A stretch of 64,000 nucleotides of DNA, taken from positions 124,001-188,000 of the forward strand of contig VDFB02321319.1 in assembly GCA_007258455.2 (NCBI GenBank), given 5' to 3'. Shown here piece after piece: positions 36,060 to 47,490 of the stretch (the stretch's first letter is position 1; each line of letters begins with the position of its first letter). This stretch comes from Sequoia sempervirens. Its lineage: Eukaryota > Streptophyta > Pinopsida > Cupressales > Cupressaceae. The notes below the pieces were generated by a model. That model was given only the letters and a program-made list of their open reading frames with translations. It made no database searches and had not been told where the DNA came from. A program made the position numbers and the translations under genes.

Positions 36060-36668
36060 CTACGCGCCGATCATCACCTTCTGCACCATCAATGTTCCCA
36101 ATGGCTTGATATCGTGTTGATCAACACCCACTAATTGGAATGTCGGTGGCCAGAGTGTAGGCTTCCCGAGACTCTTCCATGTGTCTTTGGGTAGTGTGTT
36201 GACCCCCGATCCTCCATCGATGATCGTGTTTGTCAGGATCTTCCCTCCGATCTCTATTTGTACGACTCTTAGCATCTTCCCAATGTTTGCTGTCAGCAAC
36301 ATTAGGTCGATGGTTTGTTCACCGTACAATGGCAGTTCTGCTATCAATTCTTTCCTTCGACCTTCTAGCCGTTGACGTTGGTCATCACCTACTACGTTCA
36401 TGATCGCTAGTCCCAACTGTGGCATAGTCTGGAGAAGGTCAGTCACCTTTATGGGTATGGTGGTCTGCAGTACCTGCCGTACAATGTTTTTTGCCTTCGA
36501 CCACCAAGAGGTGTTTGGATTCTCTAGAGGTGTTTTGTGTTCCTTTGTCATCGCCAGTTCCACTTCTACTTTTGCTTCCTTCATTCTTTGTTTTTCCGTA
36601 TGTGGATCTAGGTAGATGGCCTCCTTCATTTGCGCTCTAGTAATCGCCAATACCTCTTGCTCCTCCAC
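36060..36668 (-). pseudogene. Gypsy aspartic protease region
   Basis: Open for ~200 codons. Contains VQIEIGGKILTNTIIDGG followed by SGVNTLP, the active-site region of gypsy-type proteases with DGG in place of the more usual DSG/DTG, then TFQLVGVDQHDIKPLGTL. Upstream residues (EVLAITRAQ) continue from the zinc-knuckle block in a shifted frame. It would have cleaved the gag polyprotein. Confidence 0.75.
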
Positions 36669-36972
36669 ATCTTAACATATGGATGCCTTTCTTCTTGGGG
36701 CATTCGTTGTCTTCATGATCACTTGGTCCACACCACTTGCACAATCTTCCCCCCGAACCTTGACCGTTCTGGCATTCCCTGGTGAAGTGGTCCCATTTGT
36801 TGCACTTCCGACATTGTATCATGGGCCTTCCTTTACCATCGTACTGTATCTTGCTTCTCGGACTTCTGTTGCTTTGATAACCTCTAGGGGATGCATTGCT
36901 ATTGTGCTGGGACTTTGGTGGTGTTGACAATTCTCCCTGAGTGAAGAGTACTTGCGTACCCCATGCTTTCAA
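36637..36972 (-). pseudogene. Gypsy gag, double zinc knuckle block
   Basis: Two CCHC knuckles in a row: CRKCNKWDHFTREC and CKWCGPSDHEDNEC, both with C-x2-C-x4-H-x4-C spacing. These bind RNA in the capsid protein. The frame is shifted against the protease that follows. Confidence 0.85.
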
Positions 36973-37399
36973 ATTGTATGGGCATTACTTGATGGAATGT
37001 CCCATCACTTGGTAGATATCGCAAAACCACTTCTTTGGGTAGTTTTCCTTTGTGTGACCTTCCCCCTTGCAATCCATACACCATAGTTCTCTATCTTCCC
37101 TCGTACTCTCCTTGTCGGCCTTCAATTCTTTCATCATTCTCATCATGTCCTTCCTCAGTGCTTGTACGGTCTTGGACTCATTGTTGCTGCTGTCGTCCGT
37201 ACTCTCCTCATTGTCCGTCTTCCTTTTCCCTTAGGAGGATGTTTTGTTTTCACTCTATATCCATCGCTTGATTGTACGCTTTGGTGTACGACGACAGAGG
37301 TACGAATTTCATTTTTTTCTCAGCGATGGGAGCAACCCTTCGATGAGCCATCGCTTCTTTAGCCTGTTGGTCGGCTAGGTCTCCAGTTTTCCCAACAAT

Positions 37400-38368
37400 T
37401 CTTTGAGTCTATGGTTGTAGGTTACATGTTCTCGTGCTTCCCTTGTTTTGTATTGTAGATTTCTGCTACGATTTCACTGTCATCCTTGAGGAGTTTGAAT
37501 TCGTCTTGGAATGCCTTTTTGAGTAATCTCCATGATGCCCTGTGTACTTGGTCCAACTCTATGTACTAGTCGATGGCACTGTCTCTTAGTGTTGCTGGGA
37601 ATGCTTTTAGACAATAGTCCACATCATCTTGCCCGTTGGCTATCTAAATTGTCTCGCACGTCTTGTAGTGCCATATTGGATCCTCCGACCTGTTCCCCGT
37701 GAATTTTGTTAGCTTTTGCCTCTCGGCTAGCAGAGTCACCATCCTTCCCCGATGCCCTCCTTGTGCGTTGGGCCTGACTGGACTGGTTCTCTTGCAATGT
37801 CCTGGTGCGTCACTTGCACTCTCGGCCACATACGAGTCTTCCCTGCGTCCTCTGTCAGCGTCGTCTACACCTCGAGTCTCCTGGAGTTCGTTCCGGTACT
37901 CCCTTTGCCTTGGGGTCTCAGGCTCAGACCTTCCAGTCCTTGGCCCTTTGTCGTTCGATATGGACAACTCCTGAATACGACATACTATTTTCCATTTCTT
38001 TCAGGAATTCATTTTCATCATTTTCTAGTTTTTCTTTGTCTGCCAATGGTGTGCTAAGAATTCCTTTGTCACTTCCTTCGGCAGAGTTGTGGTGTAAATT
38101 AACAATAGTTCGGTTTATTTCCTTGAGGTCTTCATTGGTTTCTTCAACAATTTGTTTTAACCTCCTCCGTTGTTTCTCTTGTTCTTTGAGTCTTAATGAT
38201 CTCCTTACTTGTTCCTCGAAAGTTTCTTGCCCTCGCTGTACTTGGTTTTTGTCCTTGTTGAGGGGTAAGAGCATTAATTATCGATCGTACGTGCCTTAGT
38301 TTCCAGACGTACGTCTTCGACTTGTATCCTGTTCTTCCTCCTCTTGCTTGGTTCTCTCCTCGAACCAT
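37400..38368 (-). pseudogene. Gypsy gag N-terminal and capsid parts, broken
   Basis: Blocks: 38368-38144, 38274-37924 (charged, EEQVRRSLRLKEQEKQRRRL, probably coiled coil) and 37967-37644 (LTKFTGNRSEDPIWHYKTCE, the start of the capsid domain). Past a stop at 37644 the homology goes on (DDVDYCLKAFPATLRDSA), with TAG where a tryptophan codon is expected, to about 37400. The frames overlap, showing at least two frameshifts. Confidence 0.8.
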
Positions 38369-38695
38369 TGCAGTATCTGTTGCCTTCTTTGTTCTTGATC
38401 TCTCTCGGCCTGGAGATCCTGTAAGATAATGTAGTGGCGTGCCAACAACCTTGGTAGTCTGGTGAGGAGATGGTCGACCTCTGGGTTGACGTGTAGTTTA
38501 TCCTAGATAATCAACTAAGGGATCTCTCACTTGAGAGCCTCCCTCCGTACGTGGTCCCTCAATGAGATTTCCCACAGACTGCAAAGGTCTTCCGTTAGAG
38601 TGTCTTCATGTTCCTCGTTTTCTTGTACCGGCTGTTTGGTCGGTTACCCCATCACGATACCATTCTCCTGTTTGGGCGATCGCTGAATTCGCTTA

Positions 38696-38708
38696 GGCAA
38701 CGACGCCA
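38696..38708 (-). promoter_or_regulatory. Primer-binding site of the gag-protease gypsy
   Basis: Minus-strand TGGCGTCGTTGCC two bases from the LTR. It is close to the TGGCGCCGTTGCC used by Tat/Athila-type plant gypsy elements. Confidence 0.8.
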
Positions 38709-38710
38709 AA

Positions 38711-39133
38711 TGTTTACCCATGGAATGAATTCCAACGTACTTTGAGAGTAAACAAAAATAACTTAAAGAGCATAACGTACGTACTAGAAGATAATGCACA
38801 GCATAATCATACTTTTCTTTATTGATAAAATGTATGCTAGTACAATCATAACATTAATAATCATAGCAACCGTGTTTCCTGACTACATGACTCAAATACA
38901 TATAGTACGCGGATGATGGTTGAGAGACTGACCGTCGTGTCCCTTCATTACAACTAATTGTTTTGTCAAGAACTTAATTCCTGAGACAACTAACTAACAT
39001 GACACGTACATAACACAAGTACATGAATTATTAATATTAACTAAAGTCTTATTTACTTATGACTCATGGGCGATCGAATACACTCTCGGCCGACTACAAC
39101 CGACTATGACTACGGCTGACTAGATCAACTACA
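38711..39133 (-). repeat. 5' LTR of the gag-protease gypsy
   Basis: 423 bp partner of 16100-16518, ending GTAAACA beside the primer site. A 4-bp TAAC duplication (near 38992) is one of the differences. Confidence 0.92.
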
Positions 39134-39138
39134 TTAAC

Positions 39139-39289
39139 CAAGTCTTGGTGCCACCCAACAACTTGAAATATGAGCCAAGAACTAGGCTTCTTCATCCTAG
39201 CAAGAATCACGTCCCTCTGCAGCAATGGTATGACCTGTACCATATTGTACGACCAACATGTTTAGTTTCAAAACTCCCTCAAATGTATG
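39139..39289 (-). repeat. 5' LTR of TGTAATG gypsy, piece 2 of 3
   Basis: Sequence between the TTAAC duplication and the solo LTR; by position it joins 16099 to 41518. Confidence 0.6.
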
Positions 39290-41512
39290 TGTAATGTCCC
39301 CATTTTGGTTATATGCCCTTCAATGACTGATAGCCTATTTCTGGAAGCCCATAGGCTCGTTAGAGGTAAAATTAGGGTTTCCTATTTTATAGGGGTTTTG
39401 AAGCATTTTTGAAGGTTTGCATGTTAGAGTTTCTAATGCATGTTTGGTGGAGTTTTTTAGGTTTTTGGAGAGCTTCGGAATGGTGTGACATGCATCTCCA
39501 TCTAGCAACCTTTTCCGGAACTTGCTATTTTTAGCCAACACATTGGAGTTTCGAGATTTGGATTGTGGATTCTTTCTAGGTTTTCAGAGATCTTTGCAAT
39601 GATATAGCATGCAAAGTGAGTTGAGCAACTTTTTAGAATTTTCTATTTTTAGTAAGTTCTATTTTTGGCAGTTCTCAGGTTGGTAGCAGTTCAACGAGCT
39701 TTCTACTTCAGGCAGGGTAGTTGAGTATTTCTGGATTTGGCTTTCTGAGGTGCATTTTGAATAAATAATTTAATTATTATATTGTGATTTTGATCCCTTG
39801 GCCTAGCACAAAGACTTAAGTTGTTTTAAAAGAGCGCCTTTGAGGGTGGACACTTCATTGAGAGATTATTTAAATATTTCTAAAGTAAATATTTCTCCTC
39901 AAGTCTTGGATGCCTAGAAAGGTGAATTTAATGTTTTAAAAAGTTAAAATATTTCAAAAGTGAAATGGGCGTCCCTTTTGGAGGAAGATGGAAAGCCAAT
40001 AGTCACCATAAGTTCTATAAAACCAGGCCTTTGTTATTCATTTTTGGCATCTTTGGAAATTTACATCGAAATACTGTTGGATTGAATTTAGAACCCGGCT
40101 AAGGGGAAGCTTAGCAATTTTACTCCATTCTTCGGGCCTGAAACTAGGGTTCCCTACATGGTGGATTGAGAGTGTGCTTCGTTCAAAAGTGCATATTGTG
40201 CATCAGTGTTGAAGAATTTGGTAATAATTTCCAATTTTGTGTTTGCTGGTTTCATCATGGCTGAAGAAGATTTTTGAATACAGCTCCTTGTATGAATTTT
40301 ATTTGCTTGTGGGTGTTTTGCCAATCTCTCTTAATGCTCTAGGCGACCCTATTGCTGCAATAACATAATTTATTTTGGAGTTTTTGATTTTATCAAAGAG
40401 GTCGCCCTCTTTGCTTGGCCGTACTTTCCATACAAGCAATTGTTTGGAGTTCGAGCTTTCTTATTGAGGGAGTTTCCATTGTATACTTCAAGAACATTGG
40501 TCACCTTGATCATATTTAGTGCTGATTCAGTTTTATGGGGTGATTTGGTGGATTTTTATGGAAGAAATAGGCAGTTTGATGATGGTATTGCTTGCTGGTC
40601 TGAATTGGGGTTTATTGGAATTTTATATCAGACCTTATTTTCTGTTCTAAGCTCGGTTTCTTTGAAGTTCCAATTCACATCTGAGTTTAGAAGTTGAGAG
40701 TAACTATTGTAGCTGCATTGGAGTTCAAGTTTTCTCTCTGGTGGCTGCTTTGTATTGTTAAATTCAGGTTACTTGGTCGGCTAGCATTGGGATTGATGAC
40801 TTTGCAGCCTCATTGAAGTTTGGCGAAGTGTGGTAAGAAAATTCAAGCATTCTTGATATGTTACATTGCTGGTTATAAAAATTTAGTTGCTGATTATCAT
40901 ATCAAATTTACTTCAGTTTCTGATTTTGGTTTATATCTTCAATAATTGTGAGATTATAAGAGTGGGAGATCATCTACTTCATTGTGCTTTGAAAATATTG
41001 TAATAACACTTGAAATTTGTAGTTATTTGTCATTGTAAGACTGTAAACAGTAGTACTATTCTAGTCATTTAAATTTGCTGCATTTTCTTGTGTTTAATTT
41101 CACATCATTGTAACCCCTGGATGGTTTACCACCAGTGTGGAGAAAAAACAATTTAATCTCTCATTTATCACCTATTGAAAAGTGGCGAATTCCCACTGTT
41201 GAGTGGATGCCTGCTGAAAGCGGATGAATTGTTTTGCTTTGTAGTCTTTTTCCCCCTGCTGAATAAGTGGAAGTGTGGAAATCTTTCATGGCTGGATCAC
41301 TGCCTATTGTACTCAGTTGTAATTCAATTTTCAGTTATAGCTTAGTTTCCTCTGCCATATGCTATCACCTCGCCTTCTAAAGGATCTTGGTGAACATTCT
41401 TGGCATTGAGTTCATTTAGTTTGATTATCTTTTGGAAGCTAACGCTAATCATTGGCGTAGTGCTGGTTTGTGTTGTGAAAAATTGTAAAAAAAATTGAAG
41501 GGGCATATTTCA
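39290..41512 (+). mobile_element. Solo LTR, TGTAATG gypsy family (best copy)
   Basis: 2223 bp from TGTAATGTCCCCATTTT to GGGGCATATTTCA, flanked by a perfect duplication GTATG (39285-39289 and 41513-41517). TATA box TATAAAA at 40016-40022 gives ~730 bp of U3 and ~1.5 kb after it. Mini-hairpins lie at 41193-41206 (CCACTGTTGAGTGG) and 41210-41223. It is inserted into another LTR of its own family in the opposite direction. Confidence 0.9.
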
Positions 41513-41517
41513 GTATG

Positions 41518-42526
41518 CGCTCTGCAAATTAAGAGAATGGTGTCCAAACACTCCAAATAAAAGCCAAACATTACAATAATTTATACCAACAAGAACAATC
41601 ACAAAGGGTATGGCCCATAGGCAAGTTGCACGGCCTGCCTTATCTCAAAAAATTCGCCCAACAAAACTCAAGTCATTTAACAGAGCCAACAATCCAAAAA
41701 TGAACTCAGAACACTGCAAAGATCTTCATATCTACAACCCAAAACTGGAAACTTTGATTTGAAGCACAATGGTGATCTCTGTATGAAATCACTTAGCTAG
41801 CTACGGGGGTTTTCATCTTGGAAACTAGCAACTCCAAGAGGGTTTTCGTTCTCAAGAAGCCTTGGAAGAACTTAGGTTCATTCCAACAGCATAACACTAT
41901 AAAATTCACAAATCTAACTCTCAAATGAGTACACATCTTCCTTATATAGGTTTTTGGAGGGAAATATTCAATTTAAGAATATAATAATTCTTTTTTTTTT
42001 CTCCAAAATGGCCTTTTGAGAAAGTTTATAATATTTTAATGTGCAAAAGGCTCCCCATGTCCTAGGCGTGCACTTTTGAGCTCACTTTATATTTAAAAAA
42101 AAGGATATTACACTTAAGTTGTAACTTTAATATTATAACATTAGAAACTTAAGTGACTATTTAAATTATTTTACCTGAGTTGCGGAAAGTACTGAAATGA
42201 CATTTGAATCAAACTTTGATCATACTGGTATCATGATTTTGAAGACTTGGGATGAAGATCAGAGCCAACCGTGTGATATACTAAAAATAGATTGCTCCTC
42301 CAATAAATTTGGGGAGCACACCAAAAGTCAGAAATCACCTTTGAAAGTGTCATGATGATCCACACTGCCAACTTAGCTCATTGCCATGAATAAAAACTCT
42401 GCAATACTGAACCTGTGCACTCGAAAAAATTTGGAGTTCTCCCAAGCACAACAATTAGCCTCTTGAAGAACTTGGAACTAGGCTAATTGTGCACAAAACA
42501 CTTTTGCTAAAAATGTGGACGATACA
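41518..42526 (-). repeat. 5' LTR of TGTAATG gypsy, piece 3 of 3
   Basis: Ends GCTAAAAATGTGGACGATACA, a mutated form of the family end (minus strand TGTATCGTCCACATT against TGTAATGTCCCCATT). The outer boundary is therefore 42526. Confidence 0.7.
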
Positions 42527-42531
42527 CAATA

Positions 42532-43322
42532 TAGAAGAGAATGTAGAATACCCTTCTTGAATAAATGCTTTAAAATTATCATTAGCCTCTTGGACTCAAT
42601 TCCTTCCTTTTGCTTAACACGCTATCATTTGGAGTGTGTCCCTTTGGTGTTTCTAGTTTTTTCTTTTTTGGTGTCTATTAATCAATATGGATCTAGAGGG
42701 CGCAAGAAGTATGTCAATTTCTTCACTCTTATAAGTTATTTTACATTGGTTTTACTCAAATGATCAGTCATGTAATCAAGGCCTTTGTAATGTGTTGTTA
42801 TTTGTAATGATGACTCTATTGCATTGTTGCACACATGTATCTTTTCCAGTATTTATATTTGCCTGAGTTGCCTACATGTTTATGCACTCAAACTATGCAT
42901 TTTGAGTTTTCATCTTATTTTTAAATAATTTTTAATGAACATGAATGCAAAAATTTGAAAATTGATGGCAATAAGTTTGAAATGTTTGGTCTAACTCTAA
43001 GAGAACCATATAAAAAATAATCTGTATGTGATTCCAAACTTGAATTGATTTTTTTAAAGTATTAGAGTGAGAGGAACTGCAATAAAGTTTAGTTGAAAAC
43101 TTCTGCAAATTGCAATCTAGTAAACTTTAGTTCTGACATTATTGCCACTTTAATTACTAACCGTCAAGATTTAGAGCCTAATATGTTTGCATGATGTGAT
43201 ACACTGTGGCATACACTTTATGGTCTTCATGCTTGCTGTTTATGTTCATTTATTTTTTCTCTTATACAAATAATTTGGGGATTCTGAGGTTTTTTTTGTG
43301 TTTCTTAACACTGATGTTGTAG
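42532..43322. other. Non-coding stretch before the EGY2 exons
   Basis: AT-rich, with no supported exon. A pyrimidine-rich run (43230-43300) leads to the acceptor at 43321. I read it as intron of EGY2. Confidence 0.5.
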
Positions 43323-43922
43323 GAAGGCAGGGATCTGGATGATAGCAGTCAAAAGGCATCCCCTTCTATGGACTCTGATAAGAATACAGTTGTGAACATT
43401 GAAATGGAACAGGTGAGTGATCTAGAATTCTGCTCTATTTCTATTGAATAAGGTGGATACAGATTTAGTCACATATGTTTGTGGTAAGGACTTACTGACA
43501 ACATATACCTTTACAGGATGACATCGAAGCTTCAAAAGTAACAAGTGGATCTCCCCTTCCAGGAGTTAAGGTACTGTAATGCACGTGGATGGTTTGGATC
43601 ATTTTATTTCCCTTTTATGACAGAAGAAGACTATTGACAGTGCCAAATTAAATGTGTTAGTTTTAATTTAGAACAGAAAAACCCACCGTATATGGTTTCT
43701 AGACATATAATCAAAGATATTGATTACATAGCTGACATTGATTAGATGCTATTCTTCATGGTTGCTTATGAGATTGGTCTCACACTATGAACTACTGTTG
43801 TTTACTACATGTAACAGCCACCCAGTGAACCTGTAAAGATTCCAAAGGCAACATTGGACATTCTCAGGGATCAAGTGTTTGGCTTTGACACGTTTTTTGT
43901 TACAGGTCAGGAACCATATGAG
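43323..43922 (+). CDS. EGY2: Three exons of EGY2-like zinc metalloprotease
   Basis: Exons 43323-43412 (30 codons), 43517-43570 (18) and 43818-43922 (35), each bounded by AG and GT and all in phase 0, so they join into one open frame of 83 codons. The joined peptide ends IPKATLDILRDQ, then FGFDTFFVTGQEPYE, a highly conserved segment of EGY2 upstream of its membrane domain, preceded by SGSPLPGVK. EGY2 is a site-2-protease-like intramembrane metalloprotease of the chloroplast. Seen here is only part of the soluble N-terminal region; the transit peptide and the HExxH and NPDG membrane parts are not in view. The next exon should begin Gly-Gly and I could not find it before 64000. Either introns are very long or this is a gene fragment. 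Recognition is from memory of the family. Confidence 0.8.
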
Positions 43923-44099
43923 GTGAGAATGCAGAACAAATTTTCACTTCATCCATATTTCACCCTAAAAATGACAATTTTGATTACATTTCAATTTACT
44001 CAGCAGAGCCAATTTGTAAAAATCCATGTTTAGTAGTTAAAGCTTTTAAAATTTGCTGTTGAAAGGATTCAGATAAAGTGGACTAAATAGGGCTACAAT

Positions 44100-44460
44100 T
44101 TCTGGTATTTCTAGATACATGTGCTGACTGGTAATTAAGAGAGAGTTGAATCTAGTAGACTTTGTAAGTAGTATATCTTTACTTTTGTTGTAGTCGGCCG
44201 TAGTCGGCCATTTGCTAATAAAACTATAGTTAGTGGGAATAATACATGTCATGTACTTTCGGGTAATCAAGTCCCGATTAGTGATAACTGTTGTTATGAA
44301 ACGTCGTGTCGGTTGGTTACCTAACTACCGCCGAACGTTATATGTAGTCAGTTGCTGTAGTCGGGAAATGGTTATGTGTGAATGGTCACAGTTGATAACA
44401 CTGTTGATACTTCTATGATTGTACATGGTGATATTTCTGATAATGAATAAAGCATCTGAT
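44100..44460 (+). repeat. Old gypsy LTR remnant downstream of EGY2 exons
   Basis: GTAGTCGGCCGTAGTCGGCC near 44192, then words in the same order as the minus strand of 38711-39133 (ACTACCG, ATATGTAGTCA, GAATAAAG near the end). A strongly diverged relative of that LTR, probably solo. Confidence 0.55.
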
Positions 44461-45384
44461 GTTCAAACATGATATATTTCTATTCTATTGTTCTGTTCCA
44501 TGTTCTGCACATGATTTAGTTTGCCAGTAGTACGTAGTACTTGAATTGCATTCCGTAGGGCAAACAGACTTGAATTAATAAATACTTAAGTTGTTCTAAA
44601 AGTCTAAATTCATGTCACTATGTTCAATTTTAACAACCCATGATTTGTCAACACAAAACTAACAAAAGGATTGATTATGAAGGTCACAATTGGGCCACTT
44701 GAGGATGCAGATGGTTGAAAGGATTTTTTATAAAAGTTTTTTCTCTCACAGTTCTTTTGAGAGGAATAATGCATGTGCTGTTCTAATTATTAAAAACTCA
44801 TTCCAGATTTCATTTTCTTGTTGCTAGGAGTTAGGACTGCTCCTCTTTTCTTTTTGTTCCTTTTTATAGGAAACAATGATTGAATGATCAGCCCATTTCA
44901 TTCATTTAGTTGATGATGGCTGCCACACAAATTGGCTTTTCTCAATGTACTTCTAGAGAACTCGCAAGCCAAAAAAATCCGACTCAGTGAAAATTGGGCA
45001 ACCTAAAAGACAATCATGGGTGCTCACATGTTTTGTGAGAAGCTTTGTCACAGTCTACAATTGCTTTTTTAAAATATGCATCAGTCATGCATTTGCATAG
45101 ATAGCCCTGCAAATGAGAAAAACCCGCTAAAAAGAATGTTAAAGAGGAGCTTGTCTTATTCATCCTCCTTGTGTGTTTTCCAACACAAATCCACTAGCAA
45201 AAAATCTACAATTATGTAAATGAGCTATTGCAGTAGACATAAAAAGATATGATGGATAGCATAATGAAAACAGCCAATTCTATTGGAAAATGTGGAAATC
45301 CTAAAATATATAACGAGGAAATTGGTGAAAGGGGAAGGAAAAAGGAAATGGAAAAAGGGTATGAAGGTAAAGGGATGAGAAGAG
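44461..45384. other. Non-coding, probable intron
   Basis: No ORF, repeat boundary or RNA gene supported. Confidence 0.4.
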
Positions 45385-47490
45385 GATGGGATCATAGAAG
45401 CATAAATCCTTAAAAAATTGCAAAAGTCCCAATTTTAAAAAAAATCTTTGGCCAAAATGATTTTTTCCCCAAAAGATCCCGATTTAATCAATCGTGATTT
45501 TTAACAATTTGTAAGGGTTTAAATCTAAGTTACCGAATCGGGTAGGGTGCGTGGGTACGGGTACGGGTACGGGTACGCCGATACGGCAATTTTTTTTTTT
45601 TTGGTGTGGGTACGTTTGGGTACGTCCGTACATAAAACATATAAAAATCATAAATATAGACATATTTGCAGCCTAAAAAAGTAAAAACAAGAAGTAAATA
45701 AACGTTTAATAAATAATATGTAATTACTAATTAATATAATTCCAATTTATATTTATAATTTTAATTTTAAATTATTGATTATTATTTATTAAAATAAAGA
45801 ATAGCAAAATAAATAAATTTTAACATTAAATTAACAAAATAATAATTAGATTTATATTTATTATTTTAAAATGTAAATTTTAAAGTTTTAAATTTTAAAA
45901 TTTAATTATATTAAAATACTAAAATAAATTTAATTTTTTTTATATATAATAAAATTATAAAATTATAAATATAAAAACTAAAAACATTGAATTGTATAAT
46001 ATTAAATATTATTACAATAAAAATTTGTTAAAACTTAATACTAAATAAATAAACTAAAATTATGTATTAATAATTTAATATATTATAATATATATTATAA
46101 ATTTATATTTTATAAATAATAAAAACAATATTATTAAAAATTTAAATATTATATTATTTAATAATTTATTAATATTATCATATAAAGTATAAAACAATAT
46201 AAAAATTAAAAATAAAAACTAATAATAACTATTATAAAATATTAAAATATAAACTATACACGAAAATTAAATTGAAGTTTTAACTTTTGCGAGCTGAGAA
46301 ATTCGTAATACCTGGAAATTGGCGGACCTGGAAATGGCGGACAAACGGCAGAGGAAAACGTGAGGAAAACGTGAGGAAAGATAAAAAAATGGCGAAAAAT
46401 CTCCTTCGACGGCGGTTCCCTGTTTTTCCCTGAATGGCGACACTCAGTTTCTCCTTCCACGACCAATCTCCTTGCAGCTTGCGCGTGTTTGAATGGCGGA
46501 CGAAATAGAAAAAAAAAACGCCGGAATCGGATTGAAAACACCACGTCAGGAAAAAAAAACGCCGTGATTCGAGGAAAAATCGTGCAGATTCGTGGAGACG
46601 TTTTTTTATACAAAAATTCGAACCCTATTCGAATCCGCGGGGTTTCCGGCACGAATCCGTTTGGAAACGTATCCGTACCCAGAATCGGCAGGGCAAAGGG
46701 CCGATTCCGGTAACATAGGTTTAAATCATGTAAAAATCACGAAAAAATTGTCCAACCAACCCGTTGCAAAATCCTATGTGAAATCGCTATTTATTTGGGT
46801 TTTTTCATTGATTTTTAGCATAGAACTAGTTTTGGCCGCTGAGACGTGGTTCACCATCAAAGATTCGTTAGATTTTATCAAGCTGCTGAGGCAAATCACA
46901 TGTAGGCAACCTTGAATGGACGTATATTTGTAATAGATGTTAAGGACTTTAAAATAGAGGCATGTTCTTTGGGATGCTTCTACGTTTGATGTTAAGGACA
47001 TTAACATGGAATGGTTAAGAGATGTGCTGCTATTTTCTCTATATTCCACACTACTGTTATTTTCCTTAGGCTCATAGTAATGATTTCCATGTATATAAAT
47101 CCAAAGACACAATTTAGTGGAAAATAGTAGACAATATCATAATTACTAAGTAAGGCTTCTATCTTATTTTATTAACATATCTAAACCTTATAAGAGTACT
47201 TTCCAAAAGGAGATATAGAAAGCTACATTAAACTGAAACGAAACTCTATTGGCTTGATATTGACCTAAAGAGGTTTGTTTTCTTTGAATTCTTGTGATCT
47301 TGACTATTCAAAAGAATTTTAACATTTCAATCGTCGACAATAATACCAAGATGGTTGTTTAGATTATCAAGTTTAGGTTGGGACAAACTTCCTTTAAAGA
47401 TGCTAACAAAGTGTGATAATTTGGAGCTTCAATTTGACACTGGCCATCAATTTTTAATGACAAGTGGGTAGGGTAGTGACAATATTATAA
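45385..47490. repeat. Tandem duplication, left arm (holds the Mutator-like element)
   Basis: 45385-45525 plus 46718-47490 match 47491-48180 in order: GATTTTTTCCCCAAAA, AAGGGTTTA, GATTTTTAGCA, TTCACCATCAAAGATTCG, GGCAACCTTGAATGGA, GTTAAGGACATTAACATGGA, AGTGTGATAATTTGGAGCTT. Arms look roughly 85-90% identical by eye. Confidence 0.85.
45526..46717. mobile_element. Mutator-like non-autonomous DNA transposon
   Basis: 1192 bp with terminal inverted repeats TAAGTTACCGAATCGG and TATGTTACCGGAATCGG (right end read inverted), both leading to a GGGTACGG word. Flanked by a perfect 10-bp duplication GGTTTAAATC (45516-45525 and 46718-46727). GC-rich ends surround a very AT-rich core (45650-46260). Four GGGTAC units run in tandem near 45556-45580. 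No transposase; a minus-strand frame at 46254-46652 is not convincing. The 9-10-bp duplication is typical of MULEs. Confidence 0.85.

Larger units (their letters stand above)
16100..39133 (-). mobile_element. Gag-protease gypsy element with nested insertions
   Basis: LTRs 16100-16518 and 38711-39133, flanked by a perfect duplication TTAAC (16095-16099 and 39134-39138). They differ at roughly one position in ten by eye, so this is an old insertion. Removing the two units inside it (17405-21862 and 22611-35089) leaves about 6.1 kb. Order on the minus strand: LTR, primer site, gag, zinc knuckles, protease, a GTACG-rich non-coding zone, a coiled-coil ORF, polypurine tract, LTR. I find no RT, RNase H or integrase, so it depends on another element or has lost them. 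Confidence 0.9.

Noticed and set aside
37699..38299. Plus-strand frames of up to 164 codons
   Set aside because: They are antisense shadows of the gypsy gag, whose minus-strand frame shows recognisable capsid and knuckle motifs.
42515..42763. 82-codon frame before EGY2
   Set aside because: Begins in the end of an LTR, is hydrophobic and AT-driven, and lacks splice sites that would join it to the exons.
45555..45582. GGGTAC tandem units as a telomere-like repeat
   Set aside because: Plant telomeres are TTTAGGG; this is a four-unit repeat in a transposon end.
46254..46652. 132-codon minus-strand frame in the Mutator-like element
   Set aside because: It covers part of a terminal repeat and a phenylalanine/proline-rich low-complexity stretch; no transposase motif.
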